DNA from: Maea johnstoni
Taxonomy: Eukaryota; Annelida; Polychaeta; Spionida; Magelonidae
Direction of reading: 5' to 3'
Assembly (NCBI GenBank): GCA_963942565.1
Contig: OZ012693.1
Location: 8,902,165 to 8,966,164, forward strand
DNA length: 64,000 nt
Positions 1-12,276 of this stretch are shown piece after piece. Both the position numbers and the translations under genes were made by a program. The notes under the pieces are model-generated. The model was not told the DNA's origin. It did no database searches and saw nothing but the letters and a program-made list of their open reading frames with translations. Position 1 is the first letter of the stretch. Every line of letters begins with the position of its first letter.

Positions 1-63
1 TTATAAGGTTTCTTAGATCTAGACGACACTTGTGATTGGAAACTTGATGCATAAATGGGTTTA
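1..63 (+). mobile_element. Family B MITE, right end, cut by window edge
   Basis: Ends in GATGCATAAATGGGTTTA and carries the internal words AGATCT.GACGACA and TTGTGATTGGA, matching the right end of the family B copy at 28803-29032. The left part lies outside the window. Confidence 0.5.
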
Positions 64-180
64 TGTTATCTATACTGGTAGCGCGATGAGAGGGCATTTC
101 ACCCCACATCTATCTGATAGACTAGAACAATAAGCCTCACCTTAACCATTTGCATCTGGAATATACTCATGGTCTGACTT

Positions 181-545
181 GTATCAATATATCTTAGAAA
201 TAAAGCAATATTAAAAGAAATATTTGACTGAAAGTTGTTATTCCAGATAGGTTAAACAGACCCTCTTCAAATATTTTCTACGTATGATATTATATTTCTC
301 TTATATATCAATATATGTTGAAAAGAGAGCAATATTAATAGAAATATCTGACTGAAAGTTGTTATTCCAGATAGGTTAAACAGACCCTCTTCAAATATTT
401 TCTAAGTATGATATTACATTTCTATACATATATCAATATATGTTGAAAAGAGAGCAATATTAAAAGAAATATTTGAATTAAATTGTTGTTGTTGTTCCAG
501 ATATGTTAAACACACCCTTCTCAAACATTTTGCAAGTATTACATT
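181..545. repeat. Tandem repeat, ~124 bp period, built on a family B core
   Basis: Two full units and a diverged third. Each holds AAATATTTGACTGAAAGTTG, then an AGATAGGTTAAACA spacer, then CTCTTCAAATATTTT, so each unit can fold back on itself. The same AAATATTTGA...TCAAATATTT core is the centre of family B, so the array looks like an amplified inner part of that MITE. Confidence 0.7.
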
Positions 546-1095
546 ATTTGGTAAGATAAATTCAAATTTGTCAGACCATGTGTACACTCCAGCTGCAACT
601 CGGTTAGACTATATCCATTAGATCTGACAAATTTAACATAATTCGTCAAATTTAATAATATTTAACAGATATATGAAGAGGGATTGTTAAATTGAACAGG
701 ATTGACAAGTAGTCAATTAATTCTCAAAAAACACTTTGTTATTACGACAAGTTACTTTCAATTTATCTTTCAGACTTATATATGCTCCAGAAATATACAT
801 GTTAACAGTGCAAATGGTATGGAGATGAATGTAAGTGACATGTACATTCCTGGATAAATGATATTGCATATGCCTTTCCATCCTACAATATGTTGCAGGA
901 ATTTGTGGCACCATCATAAGTGCCTTATTAAGTATATGAGAAGCAAAAAGTATTGCCCCAGCATAGATTAGATTTTCTAGGAAAATACCTAAAGATTATC
1001 TAGGAAATAGTAGCTAAATTTGGCTTAGAGCAATATGATAATTAAAGTATAAGTTTTCTCAGGTGGTCTTCATTAGGAGATAATAATTCATGATG
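546..1095. other. Stretch without recognisable gene or repeat
   Basis: AT-rich sequence. No splice-bounded ORF, tandem repeat or terminal inverted repeat was seen; short ORFs here lack protein-like composition. Confidence 0.5.
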
Positions 1096-1313
1096 TCAAC
1101 TCCCTAATATGCTGGTGGTGGCTACTTGAGTCAATAAAAAATGATGCAAAATTCTTGAAATATTATTGAAAGCTGGCACATGGGTACTTATCTGAGAGTA
1201 CTCAATGAAAGCTTTCCAATAAATTAATTAACATGACAAGGTTTGGATGATCTTCAAAAATCTTTGCGTCCTTTTGCGTTAGATGAAAATAGCCTCAGCA
1301 TTGGAGGGATTAA
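1096..1313 (-). mobile_element. Family A MITE
   Basis: Diverged copy. Left end TCAACTCCCTAATATGCTGG, right end CAGCATTGGAGGGATTAA; the centre keeps GAGAGTACTCA and AACATGACAAGGTTTGGATG. The left TTAA is mutated and the right one intact. Confidence 0.8.
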
Positions 1314-1374
1314 CCTGCTAATGCTAGCGCAGCCATGAGCAGCTTGCCATATTGGTGAAATCTTCCAGGCTAAA

Positions 1375-1460
1375 GCCTAGTTTGAAAAATATTTGAAAGA
1401 GAAATTTATTAAAAGAATATTAACAACTTTCCTTCAAATAGTTTGTAAAATAATTAGGAA
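1375..1460. mobile_element. Family B core fragment
   Basis: AAATATTTGAAAGAGAAATT followed ~30 bp later by AACTTTCCTTCAAATAGTTT gives the inverted core of family B. Outer ends are not recognisable. Confidence 0.5.
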
Positions 1461-1870
1461 TTCCAAAGTTAAAGTTAAAGTACCAGAAATCCAAACAATT
1501 TCAAGAAAAGTCTTATGCATTTAAATGAGTTGAATTCATAGAAGATAAAGTCTGGGGAAAATGTGCACATTTATCAATTAGATTGACTGCAGTTGATCGA
1601 ACCACCAATGACTAAATTAGTACACTGCATCCAGCCAGCAACGTTTTGGGAAGAACTATTAATAACACAGGGCTAAATCTCCCATGAAAAAAGTTCAACC
1701 TTTTAGTTGATGTCTAAAGACAGTAAGAAAATACAGTCAGTATTTAAGTAATTATGTAGCTGTCCTAGTGAGCCGTATATATATTTGACCTTATGCCCGT
1801 TATAAATGTTTCACTCATAATATTCTACCATGACTTTTCCAACCCATGGTAGTATAACATCTAATAGCTA
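1461..1870. other. Stretch without recognisable gene
   Basis: AT-rich; no gene, SINE or terminal inverted repeat seen. Confidence 0.45.
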
Positions 1871-2080
1871 TTATCCCTTTTGTGCTGGTTGCTATTAATT
1901 TAGTCAACATGAAATGATGGCAAAAAGCTAGCTGATAATGACTGAAACCATGGCAAATAGTACAAATAGTACTGATAGTACTCAGCGAGAGCTTTCCAAT
2001 GAATACCAACATGACAGGGTTAAGATGATCTTTTATAATTCTTTTTTCGTGCATTGGATGAAAGTAACCTCAGCAGCAGA
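1871..2080 (-). mobile_element. Family A MITE, diverged
   Basis: Starts TTATCCCTTTTGTGCTGGTT and keeps AATGAATACCAACATGACAG and GTAACCTCAGCA. The right terminal AGGGTTAA is lost where the following degenerate tandem repeat begins. Confidence 0.75.
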
Positions 2081-2640
2081 ATGGTTATTCATAATTGGAT
2101 TGAAAAGTTCAAAAGCTGAGTGCCAGCTAGCTCTTAATTTAATGTTGCAAGGAGTATTTTGAATTGCAACAATAGCATAACACCAATTATAAATGAAATA
2201 ATCAGTCTTTTGCTAAAATCCTTCCCTACACTAAATGGTCGTATAAAATCTATGCTATTATTCACAATTCGACTAAAAAGTGCAGAAGTCAAGTGCCAGT
2301 TCTTTAGATGTTGCATTGAGTATTTTGATATGCAATAACAACATAACACTAATGCATTTGGTAAAATCCTTCCCTACACTAAATGGTTGTATAAAATCTA
2401 TGCTATTATTCACAATTGGATTGAGAAGTGCAAAAGTCAAGTGGTAGTTCTTATTTTGATATGCAATAACAATATGTCAGCTATGATAAATGGAGGCGGA
2501 TGGTGAAACATTTCTCACAATAAGTGGTAGTAAAACATCTATGCTATTATTCACGATTGGATTGGGAAGTGCAACAGCCAAGTGCCAGATCTTAAGATGT
2601 GGCATGAAGTGTTTTGATATGCAACAATATGTCAGCTAGA
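2081..2640. repeat. Degenerate tandem repeat, ~170-190 bp units
   Basis: About four units share CTATGCTATTATTCACAATTGGATTG, AAGTGCAAAAGTCAAGTGCCAG (given here as motifs) and TTTTGATATGCAATAACA. The units at about 2210 and 2360 also share AAATCCTTCCCTACACTAAA. Units differ in length through internal deletions. Confidence 0.7.
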
Positions 2641-2867
2641 AAGAATCATGGGTCTTTTGGTATTAATAGAGGTTCATTAAGAAGTAAGCTATGAAGACAA
2701 ATTTTCCAACATGAGGTGTATGATTATTTGGCAATAAGGCTAGGTGAGTTGAGACTCAAGGCTGAAAATCATACACCGAATGTCAGAAATTTTGTTCTTG
2801 TAGTTCGCTTATTACACAAACCTCTCTTTGCCACTTTGATAGAGATAATAATGAAAATGGTTAAGCT

Positions 2868-2870
<3 letters not shown>
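2641..2870. other. No gene seen
   Basis: Single-copy-looking sequence between a tandem repeat and a TA microsatellite. Confidence 0.4.

Positions 2871-2871
<1 letters not shown>

Positions 2872-2936
<65 letters not shown>
2872..2936. repeat. (TA)n microsatellite
   Basis: Uninterrupted TA dinucleotide run of about 65 bp. Confidence 0.98.
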
Positions 2937-2938
<2 letters not shown>

Positions 2939-3138
2939 GCGTAACTTACTAACTAATAGCTAATTACCCTAAAATGACTGTACTGGGATAAAAAAGAAGT
3001 CCTCACTGTTTTAGTGATATTTTTCCCCTCACAAAAGCATCAATAGAACATTTGAAGGAAAATATTGATAAGAATGTAAGCTACATCCTGACAACCATGG
3101 GCCATTTGGTGAATTCAAAATCTATATCCCAAGAAGTC

Positions 3139-3339
3139 AAAACCTGATGCTGGCTAATTTGGCAAAGACAAAATGATGCAAGAAACCTGAAAAATGACCA
3201 AAGCCCTGGCACATGGGTACTCATCTGAGTCCTCAGCAAGAGCTCTTTAGAATATCAACATAGCAGGATTTAGATGGTTTGCAAAAATCGTTGTGTCCTT
3301 GTGCTTTGGATGAAACTAGCCTCAGGATTTGAAAGCTAA
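3139..3339 (-). mobile_element. Family A MITE, first of a head-to-tail pair
   Basis: Keeps GCTGGCTAATTTGGCAAAGA, GGGTACTCATCTGAG and GTGCTTTGGATGAAACTAGC. Its right end CTAA is also the left end of the next copy. Confidence 0.85.
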
Positions 3340-3545
3340 CCCTTATGCTGCTGTTGGCTAATTTTGATAAACAAAATGATGCAAAATATCTGAAAAATTA
3401 CTGAAACCCTGGAATATGGGTACTCATCTGAGAGTACTCAGCAAGAGCCATCCAATGAATACCAACATGACAGGGTTTAGATGTTTTTCAAAAAGCGTTG
3501 TCCTTGTGCTTTGGATGAAAGTACCTTTAGCATTTGAAAGGTTAA
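3336..3545 (-). mobile_element. Family A MITE, second of the pair
   Basis: Runs from CTAACCCTTATGCTGCTG to AGCATTTGAAAGGTTAA. It is in the same orientation as its neighbour and shares a single CTAA (from TTAA) with it. Confidence 0.9.
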
Positions 3546-3778
3546 ACAAAACACTGCACTGATGGTAAATGCAGTGCATGTAGGTTACATGTATTGTGCA
3601 TTATACCTAAGTCAGATGTAGTGTTTTGCCGACAGGGGTAATGTACATTTATTGTCTGAAATTCCTTGAGGGGGTACCCAGGTGCAGTGCTAGCTAGGTG
3701 ATCACTGTCACACATATCACATCCAAGGTATGAAAAACACTTTCCACTCACATACATTAAGTCTCTGAGTACATACAG
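3546..3778. other. No gene seen
   Basis: Unique-looking sequence between a MITE pair and a SINE. Confidence 0.4.
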
Positions 3779-4062
3779 GGATCTGCCATGGCCTAATGGT
3801 TACAATGCCTGCTTCCCAAGCATTCATGAGTTTAAAGGTTTGAGTCTCAGCTGGGTCCCTACAAAAGGGTTGGCCTGGTCTTTTTATAAATGTGCGGTGC
3901 TGTGGAGGGCTGTCTATGACCCTTATGCAACTGAAAGATCCCTTGGAACTATTTGTGAAGAGAAGGCTATTTCTTCCCGGTTACAGGTTTCTATCTTGGT
4001 GCCATATGATGTAAGCTGTCCAAAGCTGTCCTTCCTTCCTTCTGAGTAAATACAATACAAAC
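3779..4062 (+). mobile_element. tRNA-derived SINE, family 1
   Basis: The head has a Pol III A-box-like TGGCCTAATGG and, ~45 bp on, a B-box-like GGTTTGAGTCTC. A ~200 bp body follows, including CTATGACCCTTATGCAACTG and a tail ending in AATACAATACAAA. The body is shared with the minus-strand copy at 43740-43937. The head is too diverged to be a working tRNA. Confidence 0.8.
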
Positions 4063-4175
4063 CCTGCAGATTATTTTGAAAAGGTGTGCTATGGAGGAAA
4101 AGATTGTTTGAAGTTTATATCTTTAGTTTGAAATACCAACTTTTAAACAGTTTAATGAGAAGGACATTAATGCCA

Positions 4176-4447
4176 TTAAAGGGCAAATGCACCATCAGAA
4201 TGATTTAGGTTCAAAATGTGCTAATACATGTCACCTTTCAAATAAGACCATATCCCCAAACCTGTCCTCCTCAGCACTGCTCAGTTATATGACTGGGTAG
4301 TAATGGATGCCTCCATCAGGCTGTCTCTGGCCTGTTAGTTGCTCACTTCTGTGAGCCATAACTGAGTAGTGTTTTGACAGGTTTGGGAATGGCATGTATA
4401 CGGACACGTTGAACCTAAATCATTCTGATGGTGCATTTGCCCTTTAA
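4176..4447. mobile_element. Family F TTAA foldback MITE
   Basis: Near-perfect ~38-bp terminal inverted repeats start TTAAAGGGCAAATGCACCAT; the right end is its reverse complement (TGCATTTGCCCTTTAA). Inner parts also pair: CCAAACCTGTC...CTCAGTTAT on the left matches ATAACTGAG...GACAGGTTTGG on the right, so the whole element is an imperfect palindrome. If TTAA is the target duplication, the element proper is 4180-4443. Confidence 0.88.
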
Positions 4448-4704
4448 ATCTTGCATCAGCACCATAAACACTATGGTTTTGATATGCATGGCATGGCAAG
4501 CAATGATATGTTTGCTTGCTGTTTGTCTGCTCATTTCAAAATCCTAAACAATCTGGTAATAGTTGTATCCTCATTGCATAAAACTGATAAAGTGTACTTT
4601 TTAGGAATATTTTCAAGAAAATTTCAAATATACTAATAGTCTCATCTCCAACATTCTACAGACAACTATTTTCAGATGAATAGACTAACGATGTTGGTCC
4701 AACT

Positions 4705-4866
4705 GCGAATTATTATCATCATTATTATTATTATTATCATTATTATTATGATAATAATTATTATTATTATTAATATCATCATTATCATTATTATTATTAT
4801 TATTTTTATTATCATTATGATAATTATTAATATAATTACTATTATCATTATTATTACCATTATAAC

Positions 4867-4902
<36 letters not shown>

Positions 4903-5009
4903 CATTATTATCATTATAATATTATTATTATTTTCATTATTATTATTATCATCATTATTATTATCATCATTATCATTATTTTAACTATTTTTATTATTAC
5001 CATTATCTA

Positions 5010-5060
<51 letters not shown>

Positions 5061-5066
5061 CATTAA

Positions 5067-5105
<39 letters not shown>

Positions 5106-5180
5106 CATTATTATTATTATCAATATCATTATCTTAATCATCATCATTATTATTATTATTATTATTATCATTATTATTCA
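4705..5180. repeat. (ATT/ATC)n imperfect microsatellite
   Basis: About 475 bp of ATT and ATC triplets with occasional interruptions. The poly-isoleucine ORFs it creates on both strands are artefacts. Confidence 0.97.
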
Positions 5181-6050
5181 CCTCCCTCCTTATATCTTAG
5201 AAGTTTATTCTGCAACATCCTATGAACAACTTTCCAATGAATATATCTAAGAGTTTTGGACCAACTGTGAAAAGATTTTAATATCATTTTTATTATCCAC
5301 CCCCATCTGGCAAAAAGGTATAAGAATCGTCAGAGGAAACATAAAAAAATCAATTACGGGTGGCCTGAAGGTATATTGTGTTACAGGAAGCATAACTTTT
5401 GTAAGCCTGCGCCAAAAAGCAGCAAAATGATAAGGAAATGAAAATTTATCTCAATTGTTCTCCGTAGCAAAACTCATTATTCTTTGGCCATGTTAGTCAT
5501 TATTGCTTCTCTGCAGAGAAAAACAACACTTTTCTTAGAATAAATCTACCTAAAAGCTTCATAGAGTTAGACAATTACAGGCAAATCTTCCCTGTGGTGA
5601 TTTCAGCTATGCTTATTGCCAGGTTCTTGTGTTACATAATGGCTATTTATAAGCATAACACACATGAGAAAGATCAAGAGGCAAATTATTAGAGGAAACG
5701 GTCTGATATCTTCTCCATCTCTAAAAAGAACTACTGGCAAATTTCCTCTCTTTTCAATAAAAAACAATATTAGAAATAACAGTTAGACCTCTATATGCCT
5801 ATGTGCCTTTAATGAAAAAGTCCAGACTGAATTAATAAATTGGTCCTTAACAATTAAATCAGCTAAAATCCCTGCCATTGGAGGTTTGTGCTAATAACCT
5901 AAATTGCCCTCATTTAATTCTTGCTGTATGAAGACAAGTACATATATATCTTCGCCTCTATTCTTTCTAATGGAAGGCAGGAGATATCACGTTTACACTA
6001 ATTACATAAGTTTAGGCATAAAATGTGTGTGTGTATATACATAGTATTAC
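5181..6050. other. Repeat-poor stretch, no gene seen
   Basis: About 870 bp without a MITE, SINE or tandem repeat and without a convincing ORF. Function unknown. Confidence 0.5.

Positions 6051-6476
<426 letters not shown>

Positions 6477-6570
<94 letters not shown>
6477..6570. repeat. (TA)n microsatellite
   Basis: Uninterrupted TA run of about 93 bp on the far side of the 240-bp insert. Confidence 0.98.
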
Positions 6571-7504
<934 letters not shown>

Positions 7505-7589
7505 GGTTATCAGAGAGAATGTCAGAGAATGTCAGAGAGAAAGAATCAGAGAGGAAGAGAGATAGATATGTTCAGAGATAAGAGGGAGA

Positions 7590-8917
7590 GGGGGAGTAGG
7601 AACTTTTTTCTGGAGAAGAAAGAAGGACTAGTGCACAATATTGCTTTTAGATCTTCCATCAATATTTTCTCTCCTTATCCCTTAAATCCTGATGGTATTA
7701 AACAGAGGTACCACTATACCTAGCAGAATATCTAAGATCCTTACTGCATGGTCTCAAACATATGTCTGGATGATATCAGTATCTGGTATTGTATTGAGTA
7801 CTGGTACAGCCCAATATAAGGAAAAGCAAAAAATTGTATCTATGTGATCCCTACTGGTGTCAAACATATTTCTGGATTAACATCAAACCATTTAGGTGTA
7901 AATTCAATTCCATGGGACATGCAGTGAGGATATCTGCCCAAAATAGCCGGTCTTATCTATTTCAGGCATATTTCATTACCGCACACATCCAGGCTTATTG
8001 AATCACAGGACAGGAATTCTATTGAGAAGGCAATAAAGGTGAGAAAATGTGACAGGTAATGAATATGGATGAGGCGCCTATCGCCTGTAAGGTTTGCAGG
8101 TAAATACATTGAGTTATATTCATCTGCAAAAAAGAAAAGATTTTTGGGACGTGAAAGGAATTTTATGGAACATACATATGTTTTTCATCTAACCCTTTTC
8201 ACCCTCTTTCTGTCCAACGTGGCACCACATCACAAAAATATAAATTGTATATGAAAAAATAGATTTGCTGTATATGAAAGGACTATGTATGCTAACCCTT
8301 TCAATCCTGATGGTACTTTTGTAGCAACACGACTTGTAAAACAAAATGTCGCAGCTCCCATAGAATCTAGAAGAAGCCAGTCAACTAGGCTGGCAAGAGA
8401 AAATTGAAAGTAAATTCTCTCTCAGTTTCATAATGATGAAGATCATAACCAAAGTGTGATTCGTACTCTTGGAGGATTTTCTAGCAATTTCTATCAATAT
8501 TCACACATTGTCGCCAAAAAGATTACATGCACTAACAACACATATGGCATTTATGATGATTACAAAAACACTCAAAAAACATCTTGTAATCTTAGAGAGT
8601 GAGCTGGAAAGTTCTATTAATATCTTCTCGCTAACAGAGAACTATTATTAATACACTTACAATACCATGATAATTACTGAAACACTTAAACATTTGTAGT
8701 TTCGGAAGTGCTGGCAATTCCCATCAATATTTAATTTTAAAAAAGTGCTATATGTAATAACTTCCCACACTAGTGATCCTAAAGATAATCACCAAAACAC
8801 TTGAGAAGCATTTGTATTCTTTGAGGACATGCTGGCTTACTGCTATGTCTTTGTTAGTGGCAATGACAAGCTGCTACACAGATGTTAAGTACAATTTGTT
8901 TACTAAAGTGCCACTAA
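7590..8917. other. Stretch without recognisable gene
   Basis: About 1.3 kb. Loosely repeated words occur between 8280 and 8860 (ACCAAAACACTTGAGAAGCA-like blocks near 8575, 8685 and 8800), suggesting an old degenerate tandem repeat. No exon candidate stands out. Confidence 0.4.
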
Positions 8918-9062
8918 GGCCTAAAAAAAGTTGTTTGTTTCCTTTAACCCAACCCTAACCAGTTTTTATTCAAAAAAATCCCTACCCTATAGTTCCCCGA
9001 CTCCCAATCATCAAAAAGCATGCATAAAACACACATTTTTGAACAAAAAAATAATCAAAATA
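8918..9062 (+). mobile_element. Family C Harbinger-like MITE, right end lost
   Basis: Left end GGCCTAAAAAAAGTTGTTTG is preceded by TAA. The body (CCTACCCT, CATGCATAAAACACACATTT) continues to about 9062, where similarity stops; the right terminal repeat is absent. Confidence 0.85.
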
Positions 9063-9463
9063 GGAACTGGTATGTTGCGAAAGAGGGATTTTTAGAGATG
9101 CTCTAAAGATATTTTCACATCATGCAACTAGCCGATCAGGAATTAATGTGGTTTACTTTTATTTGTTTGTAATAAAGTCCATTTTGAACCGTTTTTCCCT
9201 TGGTTACTACAAAATATATGTTGTATTGTACACAGTGGCTGTACATGTGTTGTATTAGCTTCTGCTTTTAACAAACTACTGAAAAATATAAAGATACCCC
9301 TAGAGAGTACAACGTTCATGTGGCTTGTTCCAAAGATCCTCACTACAATATCTCTCCTTGCGCATGCAAGTTTTAAGTTTTGGTTTTGTGGTGTTGCTGG
9401 GCTACAAGCCGCGCCATTTGAAATTTGGATTATAGTCACTTTTTCTGCCATGTATAGGCTTAA
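9063..9463. other. No gene assigned
   Basis: Contains a 102-codon minus-strand ORF (9143-9451) with no recognisable domain and no clear splice signals. I do not call it a gene. Confidence 0.4.
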
Positions 9464-9600
9464 TCACCACTAGCCAGTCACAGGTGGTGGAGGAAACTGT
9501 ATTACCAGCTAGTGATTATATCAAACTTGGGTAGTGCACAATGAGAGACAGCGAGTAATCAGTGGCAATACCTTATCGACCACTTGGCCATGGGGGCAGC
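9464..9600 (-). mobile_element. tRNA-derived SINE, family 2
   Basis: On the minus strand it reads from CTGCCCCCATGGCCAAGTGG through TGCCACTGATT to TTTCCTCCACCACCTGTGAC and TGGCTAGTGG. The layout matches the other family 2 copies, but the middle is shortened and the B box is degraded. Confidence 0.7.
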
Positions 9601-10049
9601 CCCTGTGCCATTTACTTTAACTATATATGAAAGCCACCTACCATATAACTGGTATTATTTACAGGCATTTAATTTTTGCTATTTTCACGCTCCCTATGAT
9701 AGCACCAAAATAACATCCTTCAATTAAATATATCAAGTAATAAATATATAGTTTGAGTGCTTGAATGGGTGGATTTTAAGTAGCATAAATACCCTCCAGT
9801 AGGGCTGTAAAGCGAAATTTTGAGCACTCCAAATTAAAGCCGTATATAATATATCCCAAGGAACACAAGATAAATACGGACTGGGGTTAACCAAAAGAGT
9901 TTAGGAACCTTTTTGGTGTTATTTTGCTAATGGAAACATTTTAAGGTGGAAATATCAACAGATACCAACCTTCAACTCTCTTTTAACAATCATGAAAGTT
10001 TATTCTTCAGCATTTTTAGACAAATCACAGAATCCATGCGGCATTAGAG
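9601..10049. other. No gene seen
   Basis: AT-rich stretch between two SINE copies. Confidence 0.4.
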
Positions 10050-10215
10050 GCCTGCCCCGATAGCCAGGTGGTCAAAGGTATTGCAACTGATTGTTCGCAA
10101 TCAATCACCACTGCCCGGGTTCGAATATCATCTCAGGGCATGTGATACAGTTGCCAGTGACTTGTAATCACCATTAATTTTTCAGTTCCCAGGACCACTT
10201 ACAACTTGAAAGTCA
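10050..10215 (+). mobile_element. tRNA-derived SINE, family 2
   Basis: A-box region ATAGCCAGGTGGTCAAAGG, B box GGGTTCGAATA, then GTTGCCAGTGACTTG and ACCACTTACAACTTG. This copy has the best preserved B box of the family. Confidence 0.8.
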
Positions 10216-12130
10216 AAACTTCAATATGGGAGAAAAAAGTGACGGTAAAGAAAAATTCCAAATTTCAGTAAAGCAATTTTCTAGGAGAGCTCTTGGCATG
10301 AATGGCCCTGGAAAGGCGGGGCAATGTCTCTTAAAGAGTAATGGAAAAAGCAATAAATGCCAAAGCACTGAAAGCAGTGTCACCTTTAAAACTGTATCTA
10401 TGAGAATGGTCAATGGGACATCAGGTCTACATCTTACTTAATATACTTCCTAACACAGAAATCTACTTTTGCCTAAAACTAGGTAAATGAAGTGCATGTA
10501 CACTGATATAAGTGACAACTTAAAAGACAAATGATAAGAAAATATTTTATACAAAATATATTGAAAGATAACCCAGGTCAATGGGATCAGAGTTAGTCAA
10601 GGTAACGAGATCACCTATATCTGAGTCACCCTTAGTTCCCCTCATATGTTTCTGTAAATTGATATTTTCTTGGTTTTGTTAATTAGATTCCACTGGTTAT
10701 ACTGTAAAATTCTAACCCATTTCTAGTACTTGTATTTAGTGGTTAAATAATGAGGCCTGACTATTTTGCTTGAATCCTTCTGGCCAAGGCATACCTAGGA
10801 AAGCTTTTGAACAATAAATGTCGATAAAAAGCCTACACATACAAATATTCTAGTTATTTTTTGAAGTATCACGAGCCCAGGGGATACTTCGGAAAGGGGA
10901 CTTTAATCATTAATGGAAAAAGCTTATTGAATTTTGTTATTTTCAATTTGGCAAGTACCTGTATTGAGTCAAACATGAACTCTCTCAATGCGTATTCTTC
11001 TTTCTATAGCCTTTAATTAAGAGACTTATGTTAAATCAAAATAGAACGAATCATGAACAATGACATCGATAGCTATTTGTCCATGATAGCATATGCTGTT
11101 GCATAGCAACTTTTTCCGACACATTGAAAGACACTTTCTTACTTGGATCTAAACTCATTAACGTGATCCAGCTCAAAGCAATTCAGCTTTTCATCCTTTC
11201 ACTCTAAGCACTGAACAATGCGCCGGCTTCAAATAGTTCTAGCCTTGAAGACGGAAGATGTGTGATCCTTTTAACACTTATCACAGGGAGCGTGCTGACA
11301 TGAATTGCCTATTAATATTGCTGCGTGGAGAGAAACTAACATTTCTCAAGTCAAGAAGATGGAAGTGCTATCTTATTCCATGAGTGTAGGAATATAATGG
11401 CAGCCCTAGCATAAGAGAAAAGTAGGTAGCGGGAAAGATGCTTTTGATGGATATCGATGGATTCCTTTATAGTCAGAGACAGGTTCAAATAAAACCTATT
11501 CCTTAATGCGTGCAAATATAGTAGTCACCTCTCGTGTTGTACGTCTTAATCAGATGCCCGTTAGGTAAAAATGCTGCCATAATGTGCGAATGTCTTCATT
11601 GGTTATACTACAGCCCTAATGCAGGGGTCCAGCTTATAACCACTAGCCCCATAGCCTGATAGTGCAGGAAATTGAGTTGGGCTATAATAATATTTGGCTT
11701 TATAGCCTGGCTGGCTTTAAGAAAAGTGATATCTAAAAATCATGCTCAGAGGAATGACAAAAATATGATCATTTAATGAACACCATTTGACACATCCGTT
11801 GTCCTTCAGTATACTTCAATAATGAAATTTAACATTGAAAGATTACTGCATCTCAATTGTTTTTTGGAAAGGACTGAAGTGGAACTGTAGGACTTAATTA
11901 ACGCGTTTAATTACCAAAGCTATAGGACTGGGCCTATGGCAATTTGAGAACCCCAACTCCTGCAGTCTCCCAGAGGTGTTACCTGAAGCCTGATCCCTGC
12001 TTAGAGATAAAGTTACTCCTTTAATTGGCTTATTGATACCCTCCTAAAGGTTAGGCAGCATGTGTAACTATGAAAGGGTCATTGAAAGTTCATCAACATC
12101 CCCCCACATTTTGAATTTTGGGGCGTCACT
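10216..12130. other. Long repeat-poor stretch
   Basis: Almost 2 kb with no A, B or C element. The part at about 11100-11600 has fewer homopolymers and more CpG than its surroundings. No exon-like ORF was found. Confidence 0.45.
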
Positions 12131-12152
12131 AAATACCATTCATCAAAATGAA

Positions 12153-12171
12153 GGGGTTGGGGTTGGGGTTG
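12153..12171 (+). other. G-rich tract, possible G-quadruplex
   Basis: Three consecutive TTGGGG-type units, with another GGGG run about 30 bp upstream (near 12119). This could form a G-quadruplex. Confidence 0.5.
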
Positions 12172-12276
12172 TCTGTCTTCAAAATGCTTTGGGTCACGTA
12201 CAGGCTCTGTGTGGGTCCTATAGATTAACCTAGCTGAATGGTCATTAACAGATCAGCAAGGGTATGTGGACTTATC

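Noticed and set aside
3779-3860. tRNA gene
   Set aside because: The A- and B-box-like words belong to SINE heads repeated elsewhere; the cloverleaf is not intact. The same applies to 10050, 27151, 50485, 50740 and 43937.
4672-4984. Poly-isoleucine ORFs on both strands
   Set aside because: Translation of the ATT/ATC microsatellite; low complexity with no gene context.
9143-9451. 102-codon minus-strand ORF
   Set aside because: Starts with ATG and is fairly long, but has no recognisable domain, no splice context and no conserved neighbour; left as unassigned.
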